Origin: JBQCEE01 sp051960575
Lineage (GTDB): Bacteria; Actinomycetota; Actinomycetes; Mycobacteriales; Jatrophihabitantaceae
Direction of reading: 5' to 3'
DNA: 16,165 nt
NCBI RefSeq assembly: GCF_051960575.1
Contig: NZ_JBQCEE010000257.1
Span: 1-16,165 of the forward strand
Part shown: in pieces, positions 7,531-13,765 of the stretch
Numbering within the stretch: position 1 is the stretch's first letter
Layout of the letters: each line of letters opens with the position of its first letter
Made by a program: the position numbers and the translations under genes
Notes under the pieces: model-generated
Seen by the model: the letters and a program-made list of their open reading frames with translations, nothing else
What the model was told of the DNA's origin: nothing
The model's database searches: none

Positions 7531-8784
7531 GTGGCCGTGTGGACGAGCGTGATCGCCGTGGTCGCGTGTCTGCTGGGCATCCTCGTCGGGCTCAGGTTGC
7601 GTCGTCCGAGCACCGGGCGGCTCGCCGACATCACCGAGCCGCTCGCCGCCCGCATCGAGGCGAGGCCCGCGCCGTCGATGGCCTCGGTGCTCGTCGAGGC
7701 CATCACCGTCGGCATCGCCGTGCTCGACCGCGAGGAGCGCGCGGTGCTGGTGAACCCGGCGGCCCGCGCCATGGGCATCATCGACGGCGACAGCCTCGCG
7801 TTCCCCAGGCTGGTCGAGATCGCCCGCGAGTGCTTCGACACGCTCGCGCCGGTCACCGCCACGACCGACCTGCCGATCACCCGGCTGGGCCGCGAGCCGA
7901 TCGCGCTGTCGGTGACCGCGGTGCCGCTCGTGGGCGAACGTGGTCGCCGGGTCGAGGCCGTCGGCCTGCTGCTGCTGGACGTGAGCGAGCAGCGCCGGCT
8001 CGAGACGGTGCGCCGCGACTTCGTGGCCAACGTCTCGCACGAGCTCAAGACGCCGGTGGGGGCGATGTCCCTGCTGGCGGAGGCGATCGTCGACGCCGCC
8101 GGCGACGCCGAGGCGGTCACCCGGTTCGCCGGCCGCATGCACCACGAGTCGACCCGGCTCGCGAAGCTGGTCAGCGAGCTGATGGAGCTCTCGCGCGTGC
8201 AGGGCGCCGATCCGATGCCCGGCGCGACCGTCGTCGACGTCGCCGAGATCATCGACGAGGCGGTCGCGCGCACGCGACTGGCCGCCGAGCAGGCCGACGT
8301 GCGGGTGACCGTGCGCGACGAGGCCGACCTGCAGGTGCGCGGCAACAAGGCGCAGCTGGCGATGGCCGTCGCCAACCTCGTCGACAACGCGATCGCCTAC
8401 CGCGGCAACGGCGACCACGTCGCGATCAGCGCGACGTCCGGCACCGACGACGAGGGACGCGACACCGTCGACATCGCCGTGAGCGACCAGGGCATCGGCA
8501 TCGCCGAGGCCGACATCGACCGGATCTTCGAGCGCTTCTACCGCGTCGACCAGGCCCGCTCGCGCGCCACGGGTGGCACGGGGCTCGGTCTGGCGATCGT
8601 CCGCAACATCGTCACCAACCACCTCGGCAGCGTGTCGGTGTGGTCGGCCGAGGGCGCCGGATCGACGTTCACCATCCGGCTACCGCGCGTTCACTCCGAT
8701 ACCCGATCGTCCAGCCCGGACGACCATGCCCGGCATGGTCGGATGGTCCCGGGGACACCGAAACTGAAGGGGAGCCTCGCATGA
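7531..8784 (+). CDS. senX3: Phosphate-responsive sensor histidine kinase SenX3/PhoR
   Basis: The 417-aa membrane kinase has one N-terminal transmembrane helix (about residues 3-21) and a PAS-like domain (about 50-155, VLVEAITVGIAVLDREERAV). The HisKA domain has phospho-acceptor His170 in FVANVSHELKTPVG. The catalytic domain follows: N box ANLVDNAIAY (281-290), G1 DQGIGI (319-324), F box around FERFYRVD (333-340), G2 GGTGLGLAI (348-356). With RegX3 it activates phosphate-starvation genes when phosphate is low. The tail after residue 386 is variable. GTG 7531 fits a leaderless transcript. Its stop overlaps regX3 by ATGA, so the pair is translationally coupled. Divergent phoU supports the phosphate role. 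Confidence 0.93.
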   Translation: MAVWTSVIAVVACLLGILVGLRLRRPSTGRLADITEPLAARIEARPAPSMASVLVEAITVGIAVLDREERAVLVNPAARAMGIIDGDSLAFPRLVEIARECFDTLAPVTATTDLPITRLGREPIALSVTAVPLVGERGRRVEAVGLLLLDVSEQRRLETVRRDFVANVSHELKTPVGAMSLLAEAIVDAAGDAEAVTRFAGRMHHESTRLAKLVSELMELSRVQGADPMPGATVVDVAEIIDEAVARTRLAAEQADVRVTVRDEADLQVRGNKAQLAMAVANLVDNAIAYRGNGDHVAISATSGTDDEGRDTVDIAVSDQGIGIAEADIDRIFERFYRVDQARSRATGGTGLGLAIVRNIVTNHLGSVSVWSAEGAGSTFTIRLPRVHSDTRSSSPDDHARHGRMVPGTPKLKGSLA

Positions 8785-9461
8785 CGCGGGTTCTGGTCGT
8801 GGAGGACGAGGAGTCGTTCTCCGATGCGCTGTCGTACATGCTGCGGCGTGAGGGGTACGAGGTCGAGGTCGCGCCGACCGGCATCGAGGCGTTGTCGACG
8901 TTCGACCGCAGCGGTGCCGACCTGGTGCTGCTCGACGTGATGCTGCCGGGCCTGTCGGGCACCGAGGTGTGCCGTGAGCTGCGGTCGCGCTCGCACGTGC
9001 CGATCATCATGGTCACCGCGCGCGACAGCGAGGTCGACAAGGTGGTGGGCCTCGAACTGGGCGCCGACGACTACGTGACCAAGCCGTTCTCGTCCCGGGA
9101 ACTGGTCGCGCGCATCCGAGCGGTGCTGCGCCGCGGCGTGGAGCCCGAGGAGCTCATCGCCGGCGTCGTCGAGGCGGGCCCCGTGCGCATGGACGTCGAG
9201 CGCCACGTCGTCACCGTCGACGGTCGCACGGTCTCGTTGCCGCTGAAGGAGTTCGACCTGCTCGAGCTGCTGCTGCGCAACGCCGGCCGCGTGCTCACCC
9301 GGGGCCAGCTGATCGACCGCGTCTGGGGCGCCGACTACGTCGGTGACACCAAGACCCTGGACGTGCACGTGAAGCGGCTGCGGTCGAAGATCGAGCCCGA
9401 CCCGGCCAACCCCAAGTACCTCGTCACCGTCCGCGGCCTCGGCTACAAGTTCGAGGGCTGA
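8781..9461 (+). CDS. regX3: Response regulator RegX3/PhoP (OmpR family)
   Basis: The 226-aa protein has a receiver domain with the acidic pocket (Glu8-Asp9), phospho-acceptor Asp52 in LVLLDVMLPG, Thr79 and Lys101 in YVTKPFSS. Its C-terminal winged-helix DNA-binding domain is of OmpR/PhoB type (LPLKEFDLLELLLRNAGRVL, then TLDVHVKRLRSKIE and VRGLGYKFEG). Phosphorylated by SenX3, it binds PHO-type direct repeats to control phosphate uptake genes. ATG 8781 follows GAAGGGGAG (8766-8774) and overlaps the senX3 stop by four bases. In M. tuberculosis repeats separate the two genes; here there are none. A small CCGGC/GCCGG hairpin (9462-9475) follows the stop. Confidence 0.95.
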   Translation: MTRVLVVEDEESFSDALSYMLRREGYEVEVAPTGIEALSTFDRSGADLVLLDVMLPGLSGTEVCRELRSRSHVPIIMVTARDSEVDKVVGLELGADDYVTKPFSSRELVARIRAVLRRGVEPEELIAGVVEAGPVRMDVERHVVTVDGRTVSLPLKEFDLLELLLRNAGRVLTRGQLIDRVWGADYVGDTKTLDVHVKRLRSKIEPDPANPKYLVTVRGLGYKFEG

Positions 9462-9530
9462 CCGGCTCGGGCCGGACGCGCACGAGGGCGGCGTGTCGCG
9501 GCTCTTGGCTGGAGGTGGTGTGCGCTGCCA

Positions 9531-9549
9531 CGCATCGGGTCTGCCCGCG
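9531..9549 (+). repeat. Left arm of a 19-bp perfect inverted repeat
   Basis: CGCATCGGGTCTGCCCGCG is the exact reverse complement of 10049-10067. Similarity fades on both sides. The core recurs inverted and partial at 9961-9972. Confidence 0.8.
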
Positions 9550-9582
9550 CCGGCGAGGCGCTCCGGCCGCGTCCCCGATGTG

Positions 9583-9630
9583 GATCATGTGCAGGACGCG
9601 CGAGGGACGCCGGCGTGTCTGCACATGATC
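9583..9630. repeat. 48-bp palindromic element, copy 2
   Basis: Perfect 12-bp outer arms GATCATGTGCAG (9583-9594) and CTGCACATGATC (9619-9630) flank a GC-rich centre that pairs less well. Identical over 48 bp to copy 3 at 9645 and related to copy 1 at 6652. Confidence 0.85.
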
Positions 9631-9644
9631 GACAGGTCGCGTCC

Positions 9645-9692
9645 GATCATGTGCAGGACGCGCGAGGGACGCCGGCGTGTCTGCACATGATC
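9645..9692. repeat. 48-bp palindromic element, copy 3
   Basis: Identical to copy 2 across all 48 bp, in the same orientation, with 14 bases between them. Both are preceded by a GGYCGCGTCC flank (9565-9574 and 9635-9644), which points to tandem duplication of a unit larger than the palindrome. Confidence 0.85.
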
Positions 9693-9695
9693 CGA

Positions 9696-9749
9696 GTGCG
9701 CCGGGTGACCCGCGTGCGCCGAGTGAGCCACATGAGCCAGGTGCACAAC
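9696..9749 (+). repeat. Degenerate 9-base tandem array (six units)
   Basis: Starting four bases after copy 3, six consecutive 9-mers follow the pattern RTGnnCnnn: GTGCGCCGG, GTGACCCGC, GTGCGCCGA, GTGAGCCAC, ATGAGCCAG, GTGCACAAC. The units diverge increasingly downstream. No coding role is supported. Confidence 0.6.
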
Positions 9750-9785
9750 GGCGGGCGGCGTCCGCCGGCCGCTGGGTCCCACCGC

Positions 9786-9885
9786 GTGACGGATCTCGAA
9801 TGTGGTGACGGATTCCGGATCTGGCGACGGCGAAATCCGCCGTCACCGGATCCGAGATCCGTCACTCGAGCTTCGATTCCGTCAC
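9786..9885. repeat. Nested 100-bp palindrome built from four GTGACGGAT-type half-sites
   Basis: Half-sites GTGACGGAT occur at 9786 and 9805 on the plus strand; the inverted forms end at 9865 and 9885. The inner hairpin has 29-base arms (9805-9833 and 9837-9865) with five mismatches and a 3-base loop. The outer pair (9786-9800 with 9872-9885) matches with one gap. Confidence 0.75.
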
Positions 9886-10048
9886 GAGTTCACCGCAGCA
9901 GGTGTTGGACGAACCCGGTGCTGCGCGGCGTCTCCGAGCGCCCGCGCGTGCCCCGGCGTGGCGGGCAGACCCTACGGTGCAGCACTCGGCAGTGGGCCGC
10001 CGTCGGCGCTCCGCCCGGTCGGATACGACCGCGAAGCTGCCCCGGGCA

Positions 10049-10067
10049 CGCGGGCAGACCCGATGCG
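10049..10067 (-). repeat. Right arm of the 19-bp perfect inverted repeat
   Basis: CGCGGGCAGACCCGATGCG is the exact reverse complement of 9531-9549. It lies 35 bases beyond the 3' end of the minus-strand gene that ends at 10102. Confidence 0.8.
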
Positions 10068-10101
10068 GCGGCGCGCGGCCCCGGTCGGGCGCCGCCGATC
10101 G

Positions 10102-10893
10102 TCAGTCGGCGAGGGGCGGGGCGGTGGACGCGGCGGTGGCGGGGTGGATCGCGACGAGCCCGCGCCGCATGCGCTCGCGGCACAGGCGGGCGAGCTCGAC
10201 GTAGGCCGGTTCGCCGAGCAGCGCGGTGAGCTCGACGGCGTACGACTCGTACATCGGCTCCATGCCGATGTGCGCCTCGGGCGACGAGGTGCAGTACCAG
10301 TCGAGGTCGTGGCCGCCCTCGCCCCAGCCGCGGCGGTCGAACTCCGACACCGTCGAGCGCAGGATGCGGGTGCCGTCGGGGCGGTCGACCCACTCCTGCT
10401 CGCGGCGCACCGGCAGCTGCCAGCACACCTCCGGCTTGGTCTCGACCGGGTTGAGCCCGACCCGCAGCGCGTACGCGTGCAGCGCACACCCGATGCCGGA
10501 CGGATGCCCCTCGCGGTTGGCGAAGATGCAGGCGCCGTCGTGCACGCGGGTCTTGCGCCGCGGCTCGTCGTCGAGCTCGTCCTTCGCCGTGACGCGCAGC
10601 TTGCCGCCGGGCGCGTGGCCGAGGTCGTAGAGCTGCCAGTCGGCGGGGGTCAGCTTCTCGATGAACACCTTCACCCGCTGCTCGTCGGCGCGGTCGCTGT
10701 AGAACGCGCCGTGGTTGCAGCAGCCGGTGCTCGCCTGGCCCGCGACGGTGCCGTAGCAGCCGCGTCCGAAGATGCAGGTCCAGCGCGAGCAGAGCCAGGT
10801 GAGGTCGGCGCGGATCCAGTGCTCGGTGTCGGCGGGGTCCTGGAACTCGATCCACTCGCGGGCGAAGTCGAGCGGTGTCTCGGCGATCGGCAC
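10102..10893 (-). CDS. Cysteine-rich conserved protein, Rv0495c-like, possible metal-binding
   Basis: The 263-aa protein of unknown function has an unusual cysteine set: Cys35, Cys40, Cys46, the CC pair 58-59, Cys122, Cys136, Cys157 and Cys201. The blocks TGCCNHGAF, GIGCALHAYALRVG and KPEVCWQLPV resemble the ordered CC..G / GC.ih / KP..C..P pattern of YkgJ/DUF3109-type putative Zn/Fe-chelating proteins. I infer metal or Fe-S binding; no enzymatic motif is seen. Position, divergent from ppx and near regX3, matches Rv0495c of M. tuberculosis. GTG 10893 is taken as the start, with TAGGGT (10904-10899) five bases before it. No signal peptide or membrane helix is seen, so it is probably cytoplasmic. 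Confidence 0.82.
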   Translation of the reverse strand: MPIAETPLDFAREWIEFQDPADTEHWIRADLTWLCSRWTCIFGRGCYGTVAGQASTGCCNHGAFYSDRADEQRVKVFIEKLTPADWQLYDLGHAPGGKLRVTAKDELDDEPRRKTRVHDGACIFANREGHPSGIGCALHAYALRVGLNPVETKPEVCWQLPVRREQEWVDRPDGTRILRSTVSEFDRRGWGEGGHDLDWYCTSSPEAHIGMEPMYESYAVELTALLGEPAYVELARLCRERMRRGLVAIHPATAASTAPPLAD

Positions 10894-10898
10894 GCCAT

Positions 10899-10904
10899 AC
10901 CCTA
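10899..10904 (-). promoter_or_regulatory. -10 element for the Rv0495c-like gene
   Basis: TAGGGT on the minus strand lies five bases before GTG 10893. The spacing is slightly short for a leaderless transcript, but no ribosome site is evident. Confidence 0.4.
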
Positions 10905-10977
10905 TGCCGATCCGGGGACACGCCGCCGCACGGGTCGCCCGGCGCGCGGCGTCCGCGCCGCCCCCCGGTCATCTCAC

Positions 10978-10983
10978 TAGGCT
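10978..10983 (+). promoter_or_regulatory. -10 element for ppx (leaderless)
   Basis: TAGGCT is seven bases before ATG 10991, the exact layout of leaderless actinobacterial promoters, with no ribosome-binding sequence between. Confidence 0.6.
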
Positions 10984-10990
10984 GCGCCCT

Positions 10991-11920
10991 ATGCGGCTCG
11001 GGGTACTGGACGTCGGGTCCAACACCGTCCACCTGCTCGTCGTCGACGCGCACCGCGGCGCCGAGCCCACGCCGCAGCTGTCGGAGAAGTCGCAGCTGCG
11101 CCTCGCCGAGCTGATCGACAAGCGCGGCAACCTCACCAGGGCCGGCGCCGAGTCGCTGTGCAGCGCGGTCGCCGATGCGCGCGACGAGGCCAAGCGGCTC
11201 GACTGCGGCGAGCTGCTCGCGTTCGCGACGTCGGCGGTGCGCGACGCGAAGAACAGCGGCGAGGTGCTCGACCTCGTGCGCCGCCGCACCGGCATCCCGC
11301 TCACCGTGCTGAGCGGTGAGGACGAGGCGCGGCTGACCTTCCTCGCCGTGCGCCGGTGGCTCGGCTGGAGCGCCGGCACCCTGCTCAGCCTCGACATCGG
11401 CGGCGGCTCGCTCGAGCTCAGCGCCGGTGCCGACGAGAGCCCGGCGCTCGCCGTCTCGCTGCCGCTGGGCGCCGGACGGCTCACGAAGCAGGCCTTCCGC
11501 AGCGACCCGCCGCCGAAGGACGAGATCGTGCGGCTGCGCGACCACGTCGACGAGGTGCTGGCCAAGCCCGCGAAGGCCCTCGCCGCGCACGGCCCGTACG
11601 ACCGGGTCGTCGCCACCAGCAAGACCTTCCGCACCTTAGCCCGGCTCACCGGCGCCGCGCCGAGCTCGGCCGGCCCGCGCGCCCGGCGTGTGCTGACCCG
11701 CGACGGGTTGAGCCAGGTCACGTCCTTCATCGCCCGGATGGCCTCGGCCGACCTCGCCGAGCTCGACGGCGTGAGCCCCGGCCGCGCCCACCAGGTGTTG
11801 GCCGGCGCCGTCGTCGCCGCCGCGGCGATGGACGCCCTCGGCGTCGCCGAACTCGAGCTCTGCCCGTGGGCCCTGCGCGAAGGTGTGATCCTCCGGCGGC
11901 TCGACGGCATCGACGTCTGA
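10991..11920 (+). CDS. ppx: Exopolyphosphatase / Ppx-GppA family phosphatase
   Basis: The 309-aa protein belongs to the ASKHA superfamily. Phosphate loop 1 is VLDVGSNTVHLLVVD (5-19) and loop 2 is SLDIGGGSLEL (133-143). The catalytic glutamate is in LSGEDEARLTF (likely Glu112). Ppx enzymes release phosphate from polyphosphate, and relatives cleave pppGpp. It lacks the extra C-terminal domain of E. coli Ppx (about 510 aa) and matches the short single-module actinobacterial form (Rv0496, PPX1), which I recall as acting on short-chain polyphosphate. Nearby phoU and senX3-regX3 fit a phosphate-economy role. ATG 10991 follows a leaderless promoter. The longer upstream frame lacks family residues. 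Confidence 0.93.
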   Translation: MRLGVLDVGSNTVHLLVVDAHRGAEPTPQLSEKSQLRLAELIDKRGNLTRAGAESLCSAVADARDEAKRLDCGELLAFATSAVRDAKNSGEVLDLVRRRTGIPLTVLSGEDEARLTFLAVRRWLGWSAGTLLSLDIGGGSLELSAGADESPALAVSLPLGAGRLTKQAFRSDPPPKDEIVRLRDHVDEVLAKPAKALAAHGPYDRVVATSKTFRTLARLTGAAPSSAGPRARRVLTRDGLSQVTSFIARMASADLAELDGVSPGRAHQVLAGAVVAAAAMDALGVAELELCPWALREGVILRRLDGIDV

Positions 11921-11938
11921 TGATCGATTTGTCCGAAG

Positions 11939-11944
11939 TACAGT
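11939..11944 (+). promoter_or_regulatory. -10 element for the isomerase-like gene (leaderless)
   Basis: TACAGT is seven bases before ATG 11952 in the 31-base gap after ppx. It predicts separate, leaderless transcription rather than simple readthrough. Confidence 0.55.
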
Positions 11945-11951
11945 CCGGCAC

Positions 11952-12803
11952 ATGATGCCCGGCCCCGTCCGCGCCAGCGCGGTGAAGGTGGGGCTCTCGA
12001 CCGCGTCCGTCTACCCCGAGTCGACCTCGGTCGCCTTCGAACTGGCCGCCAAGCTCGGCTACGACGGCGTCGAGGTGATGGTCTGGACGGACCCGGTCAG
12101 CCAGGACCCGTACGCGCTGCAGCGACTCTCGCAGCACTACCAGGTGCCGATCCTCGCGGTGCACGCCCCGTGCCTGATCGTCACGCAGCGGGTGTGGACG
12201 ACCGATCCGTGGACGAAGCTGCAGAAGGCGCAGTTCGCCGCAGAACTGCTCGGCGCGGACACCGTCGTCGTGCACCCGCCGTTCCGCTGGCAGCGCGAGT
12301 ACTCGCGCTCATTCCACCGCGGCATCGCGCGCATGGCCAACGAGACGCCGATCCGCTTCGCCGTCGAGAACATGTTCCCGCTGCGGGTGCGCGGCCGCGT
12401 CGTCTCGGCCTACCAACCGACCTGGGACGTCGCGGGCGACGTCGAGCCCTACCCCGACTACACGCTCGACACCTCGCACAGCGCGGTCTCGCAGTCCGAC
12501 GCCCTCGCCATGCTGGACGCGATGGGTGACCGCCTCGGCCACCTGCACATCGCCGACGGCACCGGTCTGCCGAAGGACGAGCACCTCATCCCCGGCCGCG
12601 GCACACAACCGGTCGGCGAGGTGCTCGAACGCGCCGCCGCCCGCGGCTTCGACGGCCACGTGATCGTCGAGGTGAACACCCGCCGCTGCCTCGACCGCGC
12701 CGAGCGCGAGGCCGACCTCATCGAGGCGCTCGAGTTCTGCCGGCTGCACCTGGTGACGCCGGCGGGTCAGGCACCGCCCGGGATCGACACCGCCGGGGCA
12801 TAG
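11952..12803 (+). CDS. Sugar phosphate isomerase/epimerase family protein (TIM barrel)
   Basis: The 283-aa protein has the xylose-isomerase-like/AP-endonuclease-2 TIM barrel. Ordered metal-ligand blocks are visible: YDGVEVMVW, ILAVHAP, VVVHPPF, FAVENMF, YTLDTSHS, HLHIADG followed by KDEHLIPGRG, and HVIVEVNTR. These supply the Glu/His/Asp set that binds one or more divalent ions. The substrate is unknown; members isomerise or dehydrate sugars or inositols, and a few act on abasic DNA. The homologue at this place in M. tuberculosis is Rv0498. ATG 11952 is chosen because of the leaderless -10; ATG 11955 is also possible. Its TAG stop is the first half of the -10 of the next gene. The C-terminal tail after residue 265 is low-complexity. 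Confidence 0.88.
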   Translation: MMPGPVRASAVKVGLSTASVYPESTSVAFELAAKLGYDGVEVMVWTDPVSQDPYALQRLSQHYQVPILAVHAPCLIVTQRVWTTDPWTKLQKAQFAAELLGADTVVVHPPFRWQREYSRSFHRGIARMANETPIRFAVENMFPLRVRGRVVSAYQPTWDVAGDVEPYPDYTLDTSHSAVSQSDALAMLDAMGDRLGHLHIADGTGLPKDEHLIPGRGTQPVGEVLERAAARGFDGHVIVEVNTRRCLDRAEREADLIEALEFCRLHLVTPAGQAPPGIDTAGA

Positions 12804-12806
12804 CCT
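12801..12806 (+). promoter_or_regulatory. -10 element for proline dehydrogenase, overlapping the upstream stop codon
   Basis: TAGCCT begins with the TAG stop of the isomerase-like gene and ends six bases before ATG 12813. It predicts a leaderless mRNA. Confidence 0.55.
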
Positions 12807-12812
12807 GGCGGC

Positions 12813-13763
12813 ATGATGCGCTCGGCGATCCTCGCGGCCTCGCGCAGTGCGCGGCTGCAGGCGATGATCAGCAGGGCCCCGGTGACGCGCGGTGTCGTCC
12901 AGCGCTTCGTCGCGGGCGACGACACCGCGGCGGCCGTCGCCGCCACCCGCACGCTCACCGTCGAGGGCCTCACCGTCTCGCTCGACCACCTCGGCGAGGA
13001 CCCCACCGACCGCGCGCAGGCCGAGCACGCGACCGCGGCCTACCTCGAGTTGCTCTCGGCGCTCGAGCGGGACGGGCTCACCGAGCGGCTCGGGCCGCTC
13101 AGCGCGCGCGTCGAGGTGAGCGTGAAGCTCAGCGCCGTCGGCCAGGTGCTGCCGGGCGACGGCGCCGCGCTGGCCCTCGACCACGCGCGCGAGATCTGCG
13201 CCGCGGCCGAGCGGGTGGGCGCCACGGTCACGCTCGACATGGAGGACCACACCACCACCGACGCGACGCTCGAGACCCTCGCCGACCTGCGCAAGGACTT
13301 CCCGGCCACCGGCGCCGTGCTGCAGGCCTACCTGCGCCGCACCGAGGCCGACGCCCGCGACCTCGCCGTCGCCGGCAGCCGGGTGCGGCTGTGCAAGGGC
13401 GCCTACGACGAACCCGCCTCGGTCGCGTTCCGTGGCAGGGCCGACGTGGACGCGTCCTACCGCCGGTGTCTCGACGTGCTGCTGCACGGCGACGGCTACC
13501 CGATGATCGCCACCCACGACCCGGCGATGATCACCGCCGCCCAGCAGCTGATCACGGCCACCGGACGCACCCACGACAGCTACGAGTTCCAGATGCTTTA
13601 CGGGGTGCGGCCGCAGGAGCAGCAGCGGCTGGCCGGTCAGGGCCACGTCGTGCGCACCTACGTGCCCTACGGTGCCCAGTGGTACGGCTACCTCATGCGC
13701 CGCCTGGCCGAGCGGCCGGCCAACCTGACGTTCTTCGCCCGCTCCGTCGTCTCGAAGGGTTGA
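12813..13763 (+). CDS. Monofunctional proline dehydrogenase
   Basis: The 316-aa FAD enzyme oxidises L-proline to 1-pyrroline-5-carboxylate (P5C), feeding electrons to the respiratory chain. The PRODH barrel is recognised by VEVSVKLSAVG (100-110), TLDMEDHTTTD (140-150), RVRLCKGAYDEP (190-201) with the flavin-contacting lysine, and YVPYGAQWYGYLMRRLAERP (283-302), which carries the substrate-binding Tyr and Arg pair. There is no aldehyde dehydrogenase domain, so it is not full-length PutA, and no P5C dehydrogenase gene lies in the window. The next gene, two bases away, is proC, which runs the reverse step. ATG 12813 fits the leaderless -10; ATG 12816 is the alternative. Confidence 0.94.
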   Translation: MMRSAILAASRSARLQAMISRAPVTRGVVQRFVAGDDTAAAVAATRTLTVEGLTVSLDHLGEDPTDRAQAEHATAAYLELLSALERDGLTERLGPLSARVEVSVKLSAVGQVLPGDGAALALDHAREICAAAERVGATVTLDMEDHTTTDATLETLADLRKDFPATGAVLQAYLRRTEADARDLAVAGSRVRLCKGAYDEPASVAFRGRADVDASYRRCLDVLLHGDGYPMIATHDPAMITAAQQLITATGRTHDSYEFQMLYGVRPQEQQRLAGQGHVVRTYVPYGAQWYGYLMRRLAERPANLTFFARSVVSKG

Positions 13764-13765
13764 CC

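Larger units (their letters stand above)
9462..10101. other. 640-bp gene-free repeat island
   Basis: No frame here looks coding; all open frames run across palindromes and repeats and lack family motifs. It holds, in order, one arm of a 19-bp inverted repeat (9531), two identical 48-bp palindromes, a 9-base-period array, a nested 100-bp palindrome, a partial third copy of the 19-bp core (GCGGGCAGACCC, 9961-9972) and the other 19-bp arm (10049). It separates regX3 from the convergent minus-strand gene ending at 10102, so some hairpins may terminate both. Confidence 0.75.

Noticed and set aside
8691..9368. A 225-aa minus-strand frame opposite regX3.
   Set aside because: It is a complement shadow of a well-supported response regulator, with no motif or ribosome site.
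9583..9692. A minimal CRISPR array, from two identical repeats with a spacer.
   Set aside because: There are only two units, the repeat is a 48-bp full palindrome, the spacer is 14 bases, and no cas gene is nearby.
9615..10229. Open frames of 140-200 aa across the repeat island on both strands.
   Set aside because: They translate the palindromes and the 9-base array into repeated, low-complexity residues, lack ribosome sites and show no domain.
12309..13646. A 445-aa minus-strand frame opposite the isomerase-like and proline dehydrogenase genes.
   Set aside because: It is rich in Arg/Gly/Val/His with no recognisable domain; both plus-strand genes have complete family motifs.
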